Positions 1 to 5,570 of a stretch of 5,625 nucleotides of DNA are shown piece after piece. Numbering within the stretch: the first letter of the stretch is position 1; each line of letters opens with the position of its first letter. The notes beneath the pieces were generated by a model, which searched no databases, was not told the origin of the DNA, and saw only the letters and a list, made by a program, of their open reading frames with translations. The stretch is from assembly GCA_900546605.1 (NCBI GenBank), contig URDV01000152.1:1-5625 (forward strand), read 5' to 3'. A program made the translations under genes and the position numbers. Source of the stretch: an uncultured Prevotella sp. GTDB lineage: Bacteria; Bacteroidota; Bacteroidia; Bacteroidales; Bacteroidaceae.

Positions 1-17
1 CGACGCTCTTCCGATCT
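1..17 (+). other. Residual Illumina adapter sequence
   Basis: The first 17 bases (CGACGCTCTTCCGATCT) are identical to the 3' end of the standard Illumina TruSeq/paired-end adapter. Genomic sequence appears to start at base 18, where the antisense acetate kinase frame begins to read sensibly. These bases should be trimmed. They add no stop codon to the ackA frame, so automatic translation would append five false residues to the truncated protein. Confidence 0.95.
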
Positions 18-782
18 TTCCTTCTTCATGATGCTCAACACGGCTGAAGGGTCAACATCGCCTGAGCGTGTACCCATCATTAAGCCTTCAAGCGGAGTAA
101 GACCCATTGAAGTGTCAACACACTTGCCATACTTAACAGCAGAAACAGAGGCACCATTGCCAATGTGGCAAGTGATGATGCGAACATCCTCGGGCTTTAC
201 GCCGAGCACCTCGCACACGCGAGCTGTAACAAAGCGGTGGCTTGTGCCGTGTGCACCCCAACGACGAATGTTGTTCTGTTCATAATACTTGTAAGGCACA
301 GCATACATGTAAGCCTTGGCAGGCATGGTTTGATGGAAAGCTGTGTCGAATACAAACACCTGTGGTAAGTTGGGCAACATTTCCTTAACAGCCACGTAGC
401 CTTTAAGGTGCGCGTCAGAGTGTAGCGGAGCCAACTCCATGTATTGTTTCCACTCTTGCAACATTTCGTCTGTTACAATTTGGCTCTTGGTAAAGCGTCC
501 ACCAGCCACAATGCGATGACCTGCAGCACCAATTTCGTCCAAACTCTTAATGGCACCATAAACGGGGTTCAACAAGGTGTCGAACATGAGTTTAATGCCT
601 TCAGTGTGTGTGGGGCAGGGCGATTCAATAATTTTTGTTTCGCCATTTATTTTAGTCTTCAAGAAAGAACCTTCAAGACCAATCTTTTCAATACCTCCAG
701 CAGCCAAAACAGACTTATCGTCCATTTCGTAGAGTTTGTACTTAATAGAAGAGCTACCGCAGTTGATTACGAGAATTTTCAT
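18..782 (-). CDS. ackA: Acetate kinase, C-terminus cut off by contig end
   Basis: Acetate kinase converts acetyl phosphate plus ADP to acetate plus ATP in the cytoplasm, the second step of the Pta-AckA pathway. The frame runs from an ATG at 782 down to the adapter junction without a stop, giving about 255 of the usual roughly 400 residues. Family motifs appear in order: VINCGSSS (residues 5-12, with the phosphate-binding Asn7), GHRIVAGG (89-96, Arg90), APLH (118-121), VFDTAFHQTMP (144-154, Asp146), HGTSHR (178-183), HIGNGAS (206-212) and DTSMGLTPLEGLMMGTRSGD (223-242, Arg239). These include the catalytic His and Arg positions known from Methanosarcina AckA. The nucleotide-binding C-terminal part is missing. 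There are small departures from the usual motifs, for example APLHSD in place of APLHNP. No Shine-Dalgarno sequence precedes the ATG. It lies 214 bp downstream of pta on the same strand. Confidence 0.96.
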
Positions 783-794
783 AGAATATGTGTA

Positions 795-848
795 AATGTG
801 CTAACGTACTGCTGTAAAAAAAGAATATATTTTTTACAATAGCACATT
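795..848 (-). repeat. Nested AT-rich hairpin in ackA leader
   Basis: An outer pair AATGTGCT (795-802) / AGCACATT (841-848) encloses an inner 9-bp pair TGTAAAAAA (813-821) / TTTTTTACA (830-838). In the ackA transcript this would fold just upstream of the start codon. The internal loop is asymmetric (10 nt against 2 nt) and the inner stem is nearly all A/T, so it would be weak. It could be a leader structure or a poor terminator within the pta-ackA gap. The pairing is visible, but any function is inference. Confidence 0.45.
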
Positions 849-952
849 CCATAGGGTGTGCACAATTAGTAAATTAAGTTTTAGAAAAATAAAAAGCAAA
901 TGTGTGAATGAGCAGAGCGCTGATATGAATAAAAAGGGTTGTTCATGTCATC

Positions 953-984
953 TGCACATTTGCACATTCTCACATTTGCCTATT
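953..984. repeat. 8-bp tandem repeat, four units
   Basis: Four successive octamers read TGCACATT, TGCACATT, CTCACATT and TGCCTATT. The first two are identical and the others match at 6 of 8 positions. On the minus strand this reads as AATGTGCA units. The array begins 12 bp past the pta stop codon, in the pta-ackA spacer. I recall similar AATGTG-rich intergenic strings in Bacteroides and Prevotella, but I cannot confirm this here. Confidence 0.7.
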
Positions 985-996
985 ACAAAAGTGTTG

Positions 997-2010
997 TTAT
1001 TCAGCCTCTTTAGCCGCAATGGCTTGGTTAGCGGTGATAGCAACCATCATGTAAACATCGTCAACAGAGCAACCGCGTGAAAGGTCGTTGACAGGACGAG
1101 CAATGCCCTGAAGAATAGGGCCAATAGCCGTGGCATGACCTAAGCGCTGAACGAGTTTGTAACCAATGTTACCCACCTCAAGCGAAGGCACAACTAACAC
1201 GTTAGCCTTACCAGCAATTTCGCTACCAGGAGCCTTTGAAGCAGCTACTGAGGGAACCAAGGCAGCATCAGCTTGCAGCTCACCATCAATTTTTAATTCG
1301 GGAGCCAACTGTTTAGCAATGCCAAGAGCTTCAGTAACCTTGTCAACTACCTCATGCTTGGCAGAGCCTTTAGTTGAGAAGCTCAACATAGCCACGCGTG
1401 GGTCGATGCCTGCAACAGCTTGCGCTGTTTTAGCTGTGCACACAGCAATTTGAGCTAACTGGTTAGCATCGGGTACGGGAGTTACGGCTACGTCACCCAT
1501 AACGAGCACACCATTATCACCACACTCAGGAGCGTGAGTCAACAGCAACATGGCACCGCTCACACAAGTAATGCCAGGAGCCGTTTTGATAATTTGCAAT
1601 GCAGGGCGAAGCACATTGCCCGTAGTGTTGCGGGCACCAGCCAACTGACCATCGGCATCACCGCTCTTAATAATCATGCAACCGAAGTACAAGGGGTCGA
1701 GCACCTTTTTGCGAGCCTCCTCAATGGTCATGCCCTTCTTTTTACGCAGTTCGGCAAGGAGTTCAGCATATTCCTCCTTTTTAGGACTGGTAGCAGGGTC
1801 AATGATAGTAGCCTTGTCAATGTTGCCAAGGCCCCACTGCTTAGCGAGACCATGAATTTCGTCAACATTACCAAGAATAATGAGGTCAGCCACACCGTCA
1901 GTAAGAATACGGTTTGCGGCTTTAAGGGTGCGTTCTTCCGTACCTTCGGGAAGAACAATGCGCTGCTTGTTAGCTTTAGCACGCGCAACAAGTTGTTCAA
2001 TGAGTTCCAT
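997..2010 (-). CDS. pta: Phosphate acetyltransferase, short form
   Basis: Phosphate acetyltransferase transfers the acetyl group of acetyl-CoA to phosphate, giving acetyl phosphate and CoA. With AckA it yields ATP and acetate in fermentation. The 337-residue protein has the length of the short, catalytic-domain-only class (about 320-340 residues) and lacks the N-terminal regulatory domains of enterobacterial Pta. Visible motifs are the N-terminal IVLPEGTEERTLKAA (18-32), GQLAGARNTT (121-130), SFSTKGSAKH (210-219), a GEL-Q-DAALVP stretch (243-253), VLVVPSLEVGNIGYKL (271-286) and the C-terminal DLSRGCSVDDVY (309-320). In the last, Ser311, Arg312 and Asp317 correspond to the active-site Ser/Arg/Asp of the archaeal enzyme. 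The reading frame is intact and ends in TAA at 999-997. The ATG start has no Shine-Dalgarno sequence, and a promoter candidate lies just upstream. It is transcribed towards ackA and is probably co-expressed with it. Confidence 0.97.
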   Translation of the reverse strand: MELIEQLVARAKANKQRIVLPEGTEERTLKAANRILTDGVADLIILGNVDEIHGLAKQWGLGNIDKATIIDPATSPKKEEYAELLAELRKKKGMTIEEARKKVLDPLYFGCMIIKSGDADGQLAGARNTTGNVLRPALQIIKTAPGITCVSGAMLLLTHAPECGDNGVLVMGDVAVTPVPDANQLAQIAVCTAKTAQAVAGIDPRVAMLSFSTKGSAKHEVVDKVTEALGIAKQLAPELKIDGELQADAALVPSVAASKAPGSEIAGKANVLVVPSLEVGNIGYKLVQRLGHATAIGPILQGIARPVNDLSRGCSVDDVYMMVAITANQAIAAKEAE

Positions 2011-2058
2011 AAAAGATTTTATGTATATTCTTTATTGGTGTATTGTCATAATGCATTG

Positions 2059-2092
2059 CAAAGTTAATCACTTTTATTCTTTTGCCCACAAT
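2059..2092 (-). promoter_or_regulatory. Candidate Bacteroidota-type promoter of pta
   Basis: The minus strand reads TAACTTTG at 2066-2059, a full match to the Bacteroidota primary sigma factor -7 element TAnnTTTG. An ATTG at 2092-2089 is an acceptable -33 element, with 22 bp between the two (slightly long). Transcription would begin near 2052 and leave a leader of about 40 nt before the pta ATG. The motif match is direct, but activity is inferred. Confidence 0.6.
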
Positions 2093-2128
2093 TATAATTA
2101 ATTATTTGTGAACAATGCAATGAATAAA

Positions 2129-2168
2129 CTTAGGTAGGTGTGAAATAACGATTGCTAACATACCTAAG
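2129..2168 (-). terminator. Inverted repeat after the LRR remnant, weak terminator candidate
   Basis: CTTAGGTA (2129-2136) and TACCTAAG (2161-2168) are perfect 8-bp inverted repeats separated by 24 bp. A further AAA/TTT pairing is possible after a one-base bulge. On the minus strand the structure lies about 12 bp past the stop of the LRR remnant and is followed by GTTTATT, so it could have terminated that gene before the pta promoter. The large loop makes this uncertain. Confidence 0.35.
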
Positions 2169-2545
2169 GTTTACAAGGCATCAATGCACTATCACCTTCT
2201 TTGTTTGTCCGTTTGGATACTTATATATATAGGTACCCGTTGATGCTTTGTTTACAGGCACACCTTGTAAGTTGTAAATGCTCAACACAGAGGAACCATC
2301 CTGTCTGATAGCATCAATAGCCGAGGCTGACTCAGGATAAATGTTGGGAAAACTGCGCCACCAATAATCATTTTTATAAATATCGACACAATCATTAGGC
2401 ACATACACAGATATTTGACTCAAGTCAACTCCTTGATAGTTATCGTCAGCATATGAAATATAAGCCTTTTCCAAATGAATCTCCTTTAAATGAGGCATGT
2501 TGTTAAGATTCATGTACATAACTTTACACCATTCAGAAACGCGTA

Positions 2546-2547
2546 CC
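2546..2547 (-). other. Frameshift 2 in the LRR remnant
   Basis: The second frame reads LPNSITGTRF and then hits a stop. Dropping one G of the GG pair gives LPNSITVRVSEW and enters the frame that continues with MNLNNMPHLKEIHLEK. The exact base is not determined; any one-base loss nearby restores the frame. Confidence 0.65.
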
Positions 2548-2751
2548 AGTAATGGAGTTAGGCAAATTAATTTTTGAAAGTGCAGCACAATTGGTAAAGG
2601 CACTATCCATAATGGTAGTTAGCCCTTCGGGTAATACAATCTCACGTACGTTTATGCAGTTCTGCATAGCCCCGAATGCAATGGTAGTAGTTTTTTCATT
2701 CACTACGAATGTACCCTCAGTTTTAGGCGGAACGTAAAGCAAGCGAGCCTC

Positions 2752-2755
2752 TTTT
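2752..2755 (-). other. Frameshift 1 in the LRR remnant
   Basis: On the minus strand a run of four A occurs here. Read as it stands, the upstream frame continues ...ADRLIKRGSLALRSA and stops. With three A it would read ADRLIKEARLLYVPPKTEG, a typical LRR_5 inter-repeat segment, and continue into the second frame. This is a single-base homopolymer slippage. Confidence 0.75.
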
Positions 2756-3173
2756 AATTAATCGGTCAGCATAGTAGCTGCCATAGTAAACACCACCATT
2801 TTCGCTTTCAAACAAATGTCCGCTTCTGTCAGCATTCTTTTTAATATACAGATGCTTCATTTTGGGACAATTGTAAAAAGCTTGCGACAGGTAATTGCCC
2901 GTATCTAATGAGTGGGGCAATGTAACCTCGCACAGTTCTGTGCAACCATAAAAAGCATATTGCTCATGTTTATAAACACTCATATTGTTTTTATGACAAA
3001 CTATTGGCTGGGTAGTGACAAATATGTTGTTAATTATTGTGGCCATTTTGTTGGGGCATAGAAACAATAAGTTCAACATTGAAAACACATTCATGGAATG
3101 CACATTTTATGTAATAGTAAAGAGTGATGAAAAAAAACGAGAATATAATTACTCCCTTTTTTGTCATTTATAT

Positions 3174-3181
3174 TAAATTTG
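3174..3181 (+). promoter_or_regulatory. Possible -7 element for the PurF-like gene
   Basis: TAAATTTG matches the Bacteroidota -7 consensus TAnnTTTG. No good -33 TTTG occurs at the expected distance: the nearest, at 3160-3163, is only 10 bp away. The implied leader would be about 160 nt. The element match is real, but promoter function is doubtful. Confidence 0.3.
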
Positions 3182-3248
3182 CATGCAGAAATCGTTAGGT
3201 AAAGTCTAATGAATTCGCATCTTTTTGTTTTTAGGTTATTAAAGGTCG

Positions 3249-3271
3249 AAAAAACAGACTTATTGTTTTTT
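3249..3271 (+). other. Hairpin with T-run in the PurF-like leader
   Basis: AAAAAACA (3249-3256) pairs with TGTTTTTT (3264-3271) around a 7-nt loop, 75 bp before the start codon, and the right arm is itself a T-run. It resembles an attenuator in outline but is almost all A/U and would be weak. No competing anti-terminator or ligand-binding fold is evident. Confidence 0.3.
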
Positions 3272-3346
3272 TAGGAATTTAATACTAACAACAAAAGAAC
3301 CTTATTAGGACCACGCATAACACAAAATTCAACTAACAACACAACC

Positions 3347-4771
3347 ATGGGAGGTTTCTTTGGTACCGTATCGCGCATAGAATGCGTAGCCGACTTGTTT
3401 TACGGCACAGACTACAACTCACATTTAGGCACACGTCGTGGCGGTATGGCCACATACAATGAACATGAACGTACGTTTACGCGTTCTATTCATAACCTTG
3501 AAAGTTCTTATTTTCGCACCAAGTTTGAACCCACGCTTTCGCGCTTTGCAGGAGCTACATCAGGCATAGGTGTAATTAGCGACACAGATGCACAACCACT
3601 TGTACTCAATTCACATTTAGGTCGTTTTGCTATTGTAACGGTAGCCAAAATACAGAACATTGACGAGATAGAAAAGCAACTGTTAGCACAAAACATGCAC
3701 TTTGCTGAACTATCATCGGGTAAGACCAATCCTACAGAATTGGTAGCACTGCTCATCATTCAAGGCAAAAGTTTTGCCGATGGTATTGACAATGTATTCC
3801 GTCACATCAAAGGTTCATGCTCCATGTTGTTACTCACCGAAGACGGTATAATAGCCGCTCGCGACTCATGGGGACGTACTCCTATAGTTATAGGAAAAAA
3901 AGATGGTGCTTATGCAGCCTCAAGTGAGAGCACTGCCTTTCCTAACCTCGACTACGTAACAGAACGTTATTTAGGTCCAGGTGAGGTGGTACGTCTGCGT
4001 TCCAATGGCATAGAGCAACTACGTGCGCCACGCAAACAAATGCAAATATGTTCCTTCCTTTGGGTCTATTATGGCTTCCCTACTTCTACTTACGAAGGGC
4101 GCAATGTTGAAGAGATGCGTTATGATAATGGATGCCTAATGGCCGCTGAGGACGATACCGAGGTAGATTGTGTTTGCGGTATCCCCGACTCAGGAGTAGG
4201 TATGGCATTGGGTTATGCTGCAGGTATGCGTAAACCTTATCAGCGTGCCATTTCAAAGTACACTCCTACTTGGCCGCGTAGCTTTACACCAGCTAATCAG
4301 TCGATGCGATCATTGGTGGCAAAGATGAAATTGATTCCCAATCGCGACATGTTAAATGGCAAGCGTGTGTTGTTTTGCGACGACTCTATAGTTCGTGGCA
4401 CTCAATTGCGTGATAATGTAGGTGTGTTGTTTGACGATGGGGCACGCGAGGTACACATGCGCATTGCTTGTCCTCCACTCATTTATGGTTGTCCGTTCAT
4501 AGGTTTCACCTCGTCAAAGAGTGACATGGAGTTGATAACACGCCGTATTATAGGTGACTTTGAAGGTGACCCCGATAAGAATCTTGATAAATACGCAACA
4601 ACTGATTCTCCCGAGTACAAACGTATGGTGGAGGAAATTCGCAAACGCCTCGGTCTAACTTCATTGCGGTTTAACAAACTTGAAACTTTGGTTGAGGCTA
4701 TAGGTTTGCCCAAATGTAAGTTATGTACTCATTGCTTTGATGGCACAGGTTGCTGTGGATGCAATGAATAA
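3347..4771 (+). CDS. PurF-family amidophosphoribosyltransferase-like protein lacking the glutaminase nucleophile
   Basis: This 474-residue protein has the PurF fold order, an N-terminal Ntn-glutaminase-like domain (about 1-225) and a C-terminal phosphoribosyltransferase domain (about 230-450). Canonical PurF uses glutamine and PRPP to make 5-phosphoribosylamine, the first step of purine synthesis. The PRTase half looks functional, with VCGIPDSGVGMALGYA (276-291), SFTPANQSMR (312-321) and the PRPP loop VLFCDDSIVRGTQ (341-353, acidic pair Asp345-Asp346). Fe-S ligand positions of Bacillus-type PurF appear kept: Cys235 (QICSF), Cys382 (YGCPF) and a C-terminal CTHCFDG. The glutaminase half is degenerate. 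It begins MGGFFG instead of MCGI/VFG, so the catalytic Cys is Gly. The RYST-type and HNGN-type motifs are replaced by VISDT and VAKIQN. No alternative start supplies a Cys. I recall such MGGFFG proteins as common in Bacteroidota beside a normal purF, so I give no gene symbol. It may use ammonia, act as a subunit, or have another role. It has no operon partner in the window. Confidence 0.9.
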   Translation: MGGFFGTVSRIECVADLFYGTDYNSHLGTRRGGMATYNEHERTFTRSIHNLESSYFRTKFEPTLSRFAGATSGIGVISDTDAQPLVLNSHLGRFAIVTVAKIQNIDEIEKQLLAQNMHFAELSSGKTNPTELVALLIIQGKSFADGIDNVFRHIKGSCSMLLLTEDGIIAARDSWGRTPIVIGKKDGAYAASSESTAFPNLDYVTERYLGPGEVVRLRSNGIEQLRAPRKQMQICSFLWVYYGFPTSTYEGRNVEEMRYDNGCLMAAEDDTEVDCVCGIPDSGVGMALGYAAGMRKPYQRAISKYTPTWPRSFTPANQSMRSLVAKMKLIPNRDMLNGKRVLFCDDSIVRGTQLRDNVGVLFDDGAREVHMRIACPPLIYGCPFIGFTSSKSDMELITRRIIGDFEGDPDKNLDKYATTDSPEYKRMVEEIRKRLGLTSLRFNKLETLVEAIGLPKCKLCTHCFDGTGCCGCNE

Positions 4772-4782
4772 TGTAATTATTG

Positions 4783-4848
4783 GTTGACGGGTATTTGGGT
4801 TAACGGGATAATAAGTTAACTTGTTTACTCATTCCGTCAGCGTGTAAT
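4783..4848 (+). repeat. Octamer-type intergenic repeat, copy 1
   Basis: The stretch divides into degenerate 8-mers (GTTGACGG, GTATTTGG, GTTAACGG, GATAATAA, GTTAACTT, GTTTACTC) followed by ATTCCGTCAGCGTGTAAT. The 3' part, TTGTTTACTCATTCCG, recurs in the other four copies with small changes. It starts 12 bp past the stop of the PurF-like gene. Confidence 0.75.
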
Positions 4849-4861
4849 AATTTCAGGATCT

Positions 4862-4885
4862 GAAGTCTTCTATAAAGATGACTTC
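4862..4885. other. Hairpin, 10-bp stem with one mismatch
   Basis: GAAGTCTTCT (4862-4871) pairs with AGATGACTTC (4876-4885) around the 4-nt loop ATAA, with one mismatch. It is the first of a row of hairpins between repeat copies 1 and 2, with no T-run after it on either side. Confidence 0.55.
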
Positions 4886-4927
4886 GTTATATCGCAGGCT
4901 TGTGATTAAGTGTTCACATCTTATTTT

Positions 4928-4944
4928 CGTATTTAGTAAATACG
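4928..4944. other. Short perfect palindrome
   Basis: CGTATTTA and TAAATACG flank a single G, giving a 17-bp odd palindrome. It directly abuts the next inverted repeat, sharing base 4944. It could be a protein-binding site or part of a composite fold. Confidence 0.55.
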
Positions 4945-4991
4945 GGCTGATGGTCCCTATTAAACTTAAGTTAGAATTAATAGAACAGCCC
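4944..4991. other. Two-tier inverted repeat
   Basis: The outer arms GGGCTG (4944-4949) / CAGCCC (4986-4991) enclose the inner arms CTATTAA (4957-4963) / TTAATAG (4977-4983). The centre holds AACTTAAGTT, itself palindromic. CCTATT at 4956-4961 could instead pair with AATAGG at 4995-5000, so two alternative folds compete. Confidence 0.5.
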
Positions 4992-5000
4992 TAAAATAGG

Positions 5001-5046
5001 AACGGCTCAAATGCAACATACTTAGTGTTACGCATTTTGAGCCGTT
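5001..5046 (+). terminator. Probable rho-independent terminator downstream of the PurF-like gene
   Basis: AACGGCTCAAA (5001-5011) pairs perfectly with TTTGAGCCGTT (5036-5046), and the pairing continues as TGC/GCA past a one-base bulge. The loop is 17 nt, with a minor AACA/TGTT pairing inside. This is the strongest GC-containing stem in the first half of the region and it is followed by a T-rich GTTTATTAT. It lies 230 bp after the PurF-like stop. The stem is certain as sequence; termination is inferred. Confidence 0.5.
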
Positions 5047-5111
5047 TATTATGATGCTGGCTTATACGTTAGCTTGAATCATTTTAAAAGGAGATTTATT
5101 ATTGTTGTCAT

Positions 5112-5140
5112 ACGTTGGCGGAATTAGTAAACAAGTAAGT
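5112..5140 (-). repeat. Octamer-type intergenic repeat, copy 2 (inverted, short)
   Basis: Read on the minus strand this is ACTTACTTGTTTACTAATTC followed by CGCCAACGT, matching the conserved end of copy 1 and the other copies. Only about two octamers are kept on the 5' side. Confidence 0.75.
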
Positions 5141-5160
5141 GTCCTATTAAAATCATCAAC

Positions 5161-5208
5161 CCGTTGGCAGAATTTTTGGGTAATGGGTAAAAAAGTTGAC
5201 AAGTAAGT
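5161..5208 (-). repeat. Octamer-type intergenic repeat, copy 3 (inverted, diverged)
   Basis: The plus strand begins CCGTTGGCAGAATT, the reversed conserved end with one change. It then splits into octamers TGGGTAAT, GGGTAAAA, AAGTTGAC and AAGTAAGT. This is the most diverged copy, 20 bp after copy 2 and in the same orientation. Confidence 0.65.
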
Positions 5209-5280
5209 ACGCGATACATTACTTATTATGTTAAATCCAGAATGGTAAGAAATCAAAAAAACTTGACATTCTTAGTTGCT

Positions 5281-5328
5281 AACCCGTTAACTTGTCAACT
5301 TGTTTACTTATTCCGCCTAACGCGTAAT
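5281..5328 (+). repeat. Octamer-type intergenic repeat, copy 4
   Basis: Octamers AACCCGTT, AACTTGTC, AACTTGTT and TACTTATT run into CCGCCTAACGCGTAAT. Its first 45 bases match the reverse complement of copy 5 at all but two positions (one indel and one substitution). CGTAAT at its end also pairs with ATTACG at 5337-5342. Confidence 0.8.
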
Positions 5329-5352
5329 CTTCAGTTATTACGTATTCTAAAG

Positions 5353-5374
5353 GTGTTGAGCACATGCTCAACAC
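5353..5374. other. Perfect 10-bp hairpin
   Basis: GTGTTGAGCA (5353-5362) and TGCTCAACAC (5365-5374) are exact inverted repeats with 2 bp between them. In RNA this would be a 9-bp stem with loop ACAU. It ends 8 bp before the first of the two long palindromes. Confidence 0.7.
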
Positions 5375-5382
5375 TTATGCAT

Positions 5383-5433
5383 ATTAGTACTACTTATCGT
5401 CCAACGAATGGTTGGACGATAAGTAGTACTAAT
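5383..5433. repeat. Long palindrome A, 23-bp perfect stem, loop GAATG
   Basis: Bases 5383-5405 and 5411-5433 are perfect reverse complements around the 5-nt loop GAATG. Reading inward, the stem is TTAGTAC, then TACTTAT, then CGTCCAAC. A downstream mini-stem ATTGC/GCAAT (5432-5446) also has a 5-nt loop, AAATG. There is no T-run, so it is not a typical terminator. Confidence 0.9.
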
Positions 5434-5451
5434 TGCAAATGGCAATGAGTA

Positions 5452-5498
5452 TAGTACTCTCTTTCGTCCAACCATTCGTTGGACGAAAGAGAGTACTA
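5452..5498. repeat. Long palindrome B, 21-bp perfect stem, loop CATTC
   Basis: Bases 5452-5472 and 5478-5498 are perfect reverse complements around the loop CATTC. Reading inward, the stem is TAGTAC, then TCTCTTT, then CGTCCAAC, so the first and last blocks equal those of palindrome A while the middle 7 bp differ. A further AGTA/TACT pairing follows a 3-nt bulge. The inner core (5465-5485) is the exact reverse complement of the core of palindrome A (5398-5418). Confidence 0.9.
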
Positions 5499-5570
5499 AT
5501 ATACTTTGTTCTTTAGCACCACATCTATGACAAAGTTAAGTATCTGCATTGTGCTTAGAGTACAATAGCA

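Larger units (their letters stand above)
2181..3103 (-). pseudogene. BspA-like leucine-rich-repeat (LRR_5) protein remnant, frameshifted
   Basis: Three overlapping minus-strand frames read as successive parts of one LRR protein of the BspA-like (LRR_5) class. Such proteins are typically surface-exposed or secreted in Bacteroidales. The first frame (3103 to 2723) has YAFYGCTELCEVTLPHSL and QAFYNCPKMKHLYI. The second (within 2742-2533) has FGAMQNCINVREIVLPEGL, then SAFTNCAALSKINLPNSIT. The third (to the stop at 2181) has NMPHLKEIHLEKAYI, then VYVPNDCVDIYKNDYWW. It ends in SIYNLQGVPV...GTYIYKYPNGQTKKVIVH, a tail common on secreted Prevotella/Bacteroides LRR proteins. The frames join cleanly if one base is removed near 2752-2755 and one near 2546-2547. 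The 5' end is also doubtful. The first frame opens with a GTG, has no clear signal peptide, and enters the repeats almost at once, so the gene is probably truncated there as well. Two independent sequencing errors are the alternative. Confidence 0.85.
3104..3346. other. AT-rich intergenic region, LRR remnant / purF-like divergent spacer
   Basis: This 243-bp stretch separates the start of the minus-strand LRR remnant from the plus-strand PurF-like gene. I see no gene in it. It is A/T-rich with long A and T runs and holds the weak promoter and hairpin candidates listed separately. I see no recognisable purine riboswitch. The reading frame of the PurF-like protein is open back to a TAG at 3272-3274, but there is no ATG, GTG or TTG in that extension, which supports the start at 3347. 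Confidence 0.6.

Noticed and set aside
444..842. Plus-strand open frame of about 130 codons opposite ackA
   Set aside because: It is antisense to a clearly recognised acetate kinase frame, shows no family motif and arises from the codon structure of ackA.
1534..2067. Plus-strand open frame of about 177 codons opposite pta
   Set aside because: It overlaps the intact pta gene entirely, and its translation is low-complexity shadow sequence without recognisable domains.
3104..3346. Purine riboswitch upstream of the PurF-like gene
   Set aside because: No conserved purine-aptamer core or three-way junction could be recognised; only weak A/T hairpins are seen.
5062..5256. Minus-strand open frame of 64 codons in the repeat region
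   Set aside because: It runs through repeat copies 2 and 3, which are non-coding elsewhere, and has no recognisable motif or start context.
5263..5286. Sigma70-like promoter TTGACA with TTAACT 18 bp later, reading into the hairpin cluster
   Set aside because: The E. coli-type consensus is not the Bacteroidota promoter form, and TTGACA/TTAACT-like strings are inherent to the octamer repeats here.
5242..5448. Plus-strand open frame of 68 codons across the hairpins
   Set aside because: It crosses repeat copy 4 and the perfect palindrome A. Its sequence is dictated by those structures, and no homology is recognised.
5399..5484. Integron attC site, because GTCCAAC and GTTGGAC fit the RYYYAAC / GTTRRRY core boxes
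   Set aside because: In attC these boxes sit at the outer ends of an imperfect hairpin with inner L boxes and extrahelical bases. Here they sit next to a 5-nt loop in perfect stems, and no integrase or cassette gene is seen.
5398..5485. Invertible promoter between the inverted 21-bp cores
   Set aside because: The 46 bp between the cores contain no TAnnTTTG-type promoter on either strand, and no downstream gene is present to be switched.
5383..5498. CRISPR array
   Set aside because: There are only two palindromic units, with differing middle blocks and opposite orientation, and no regular spacer series or cas gene.
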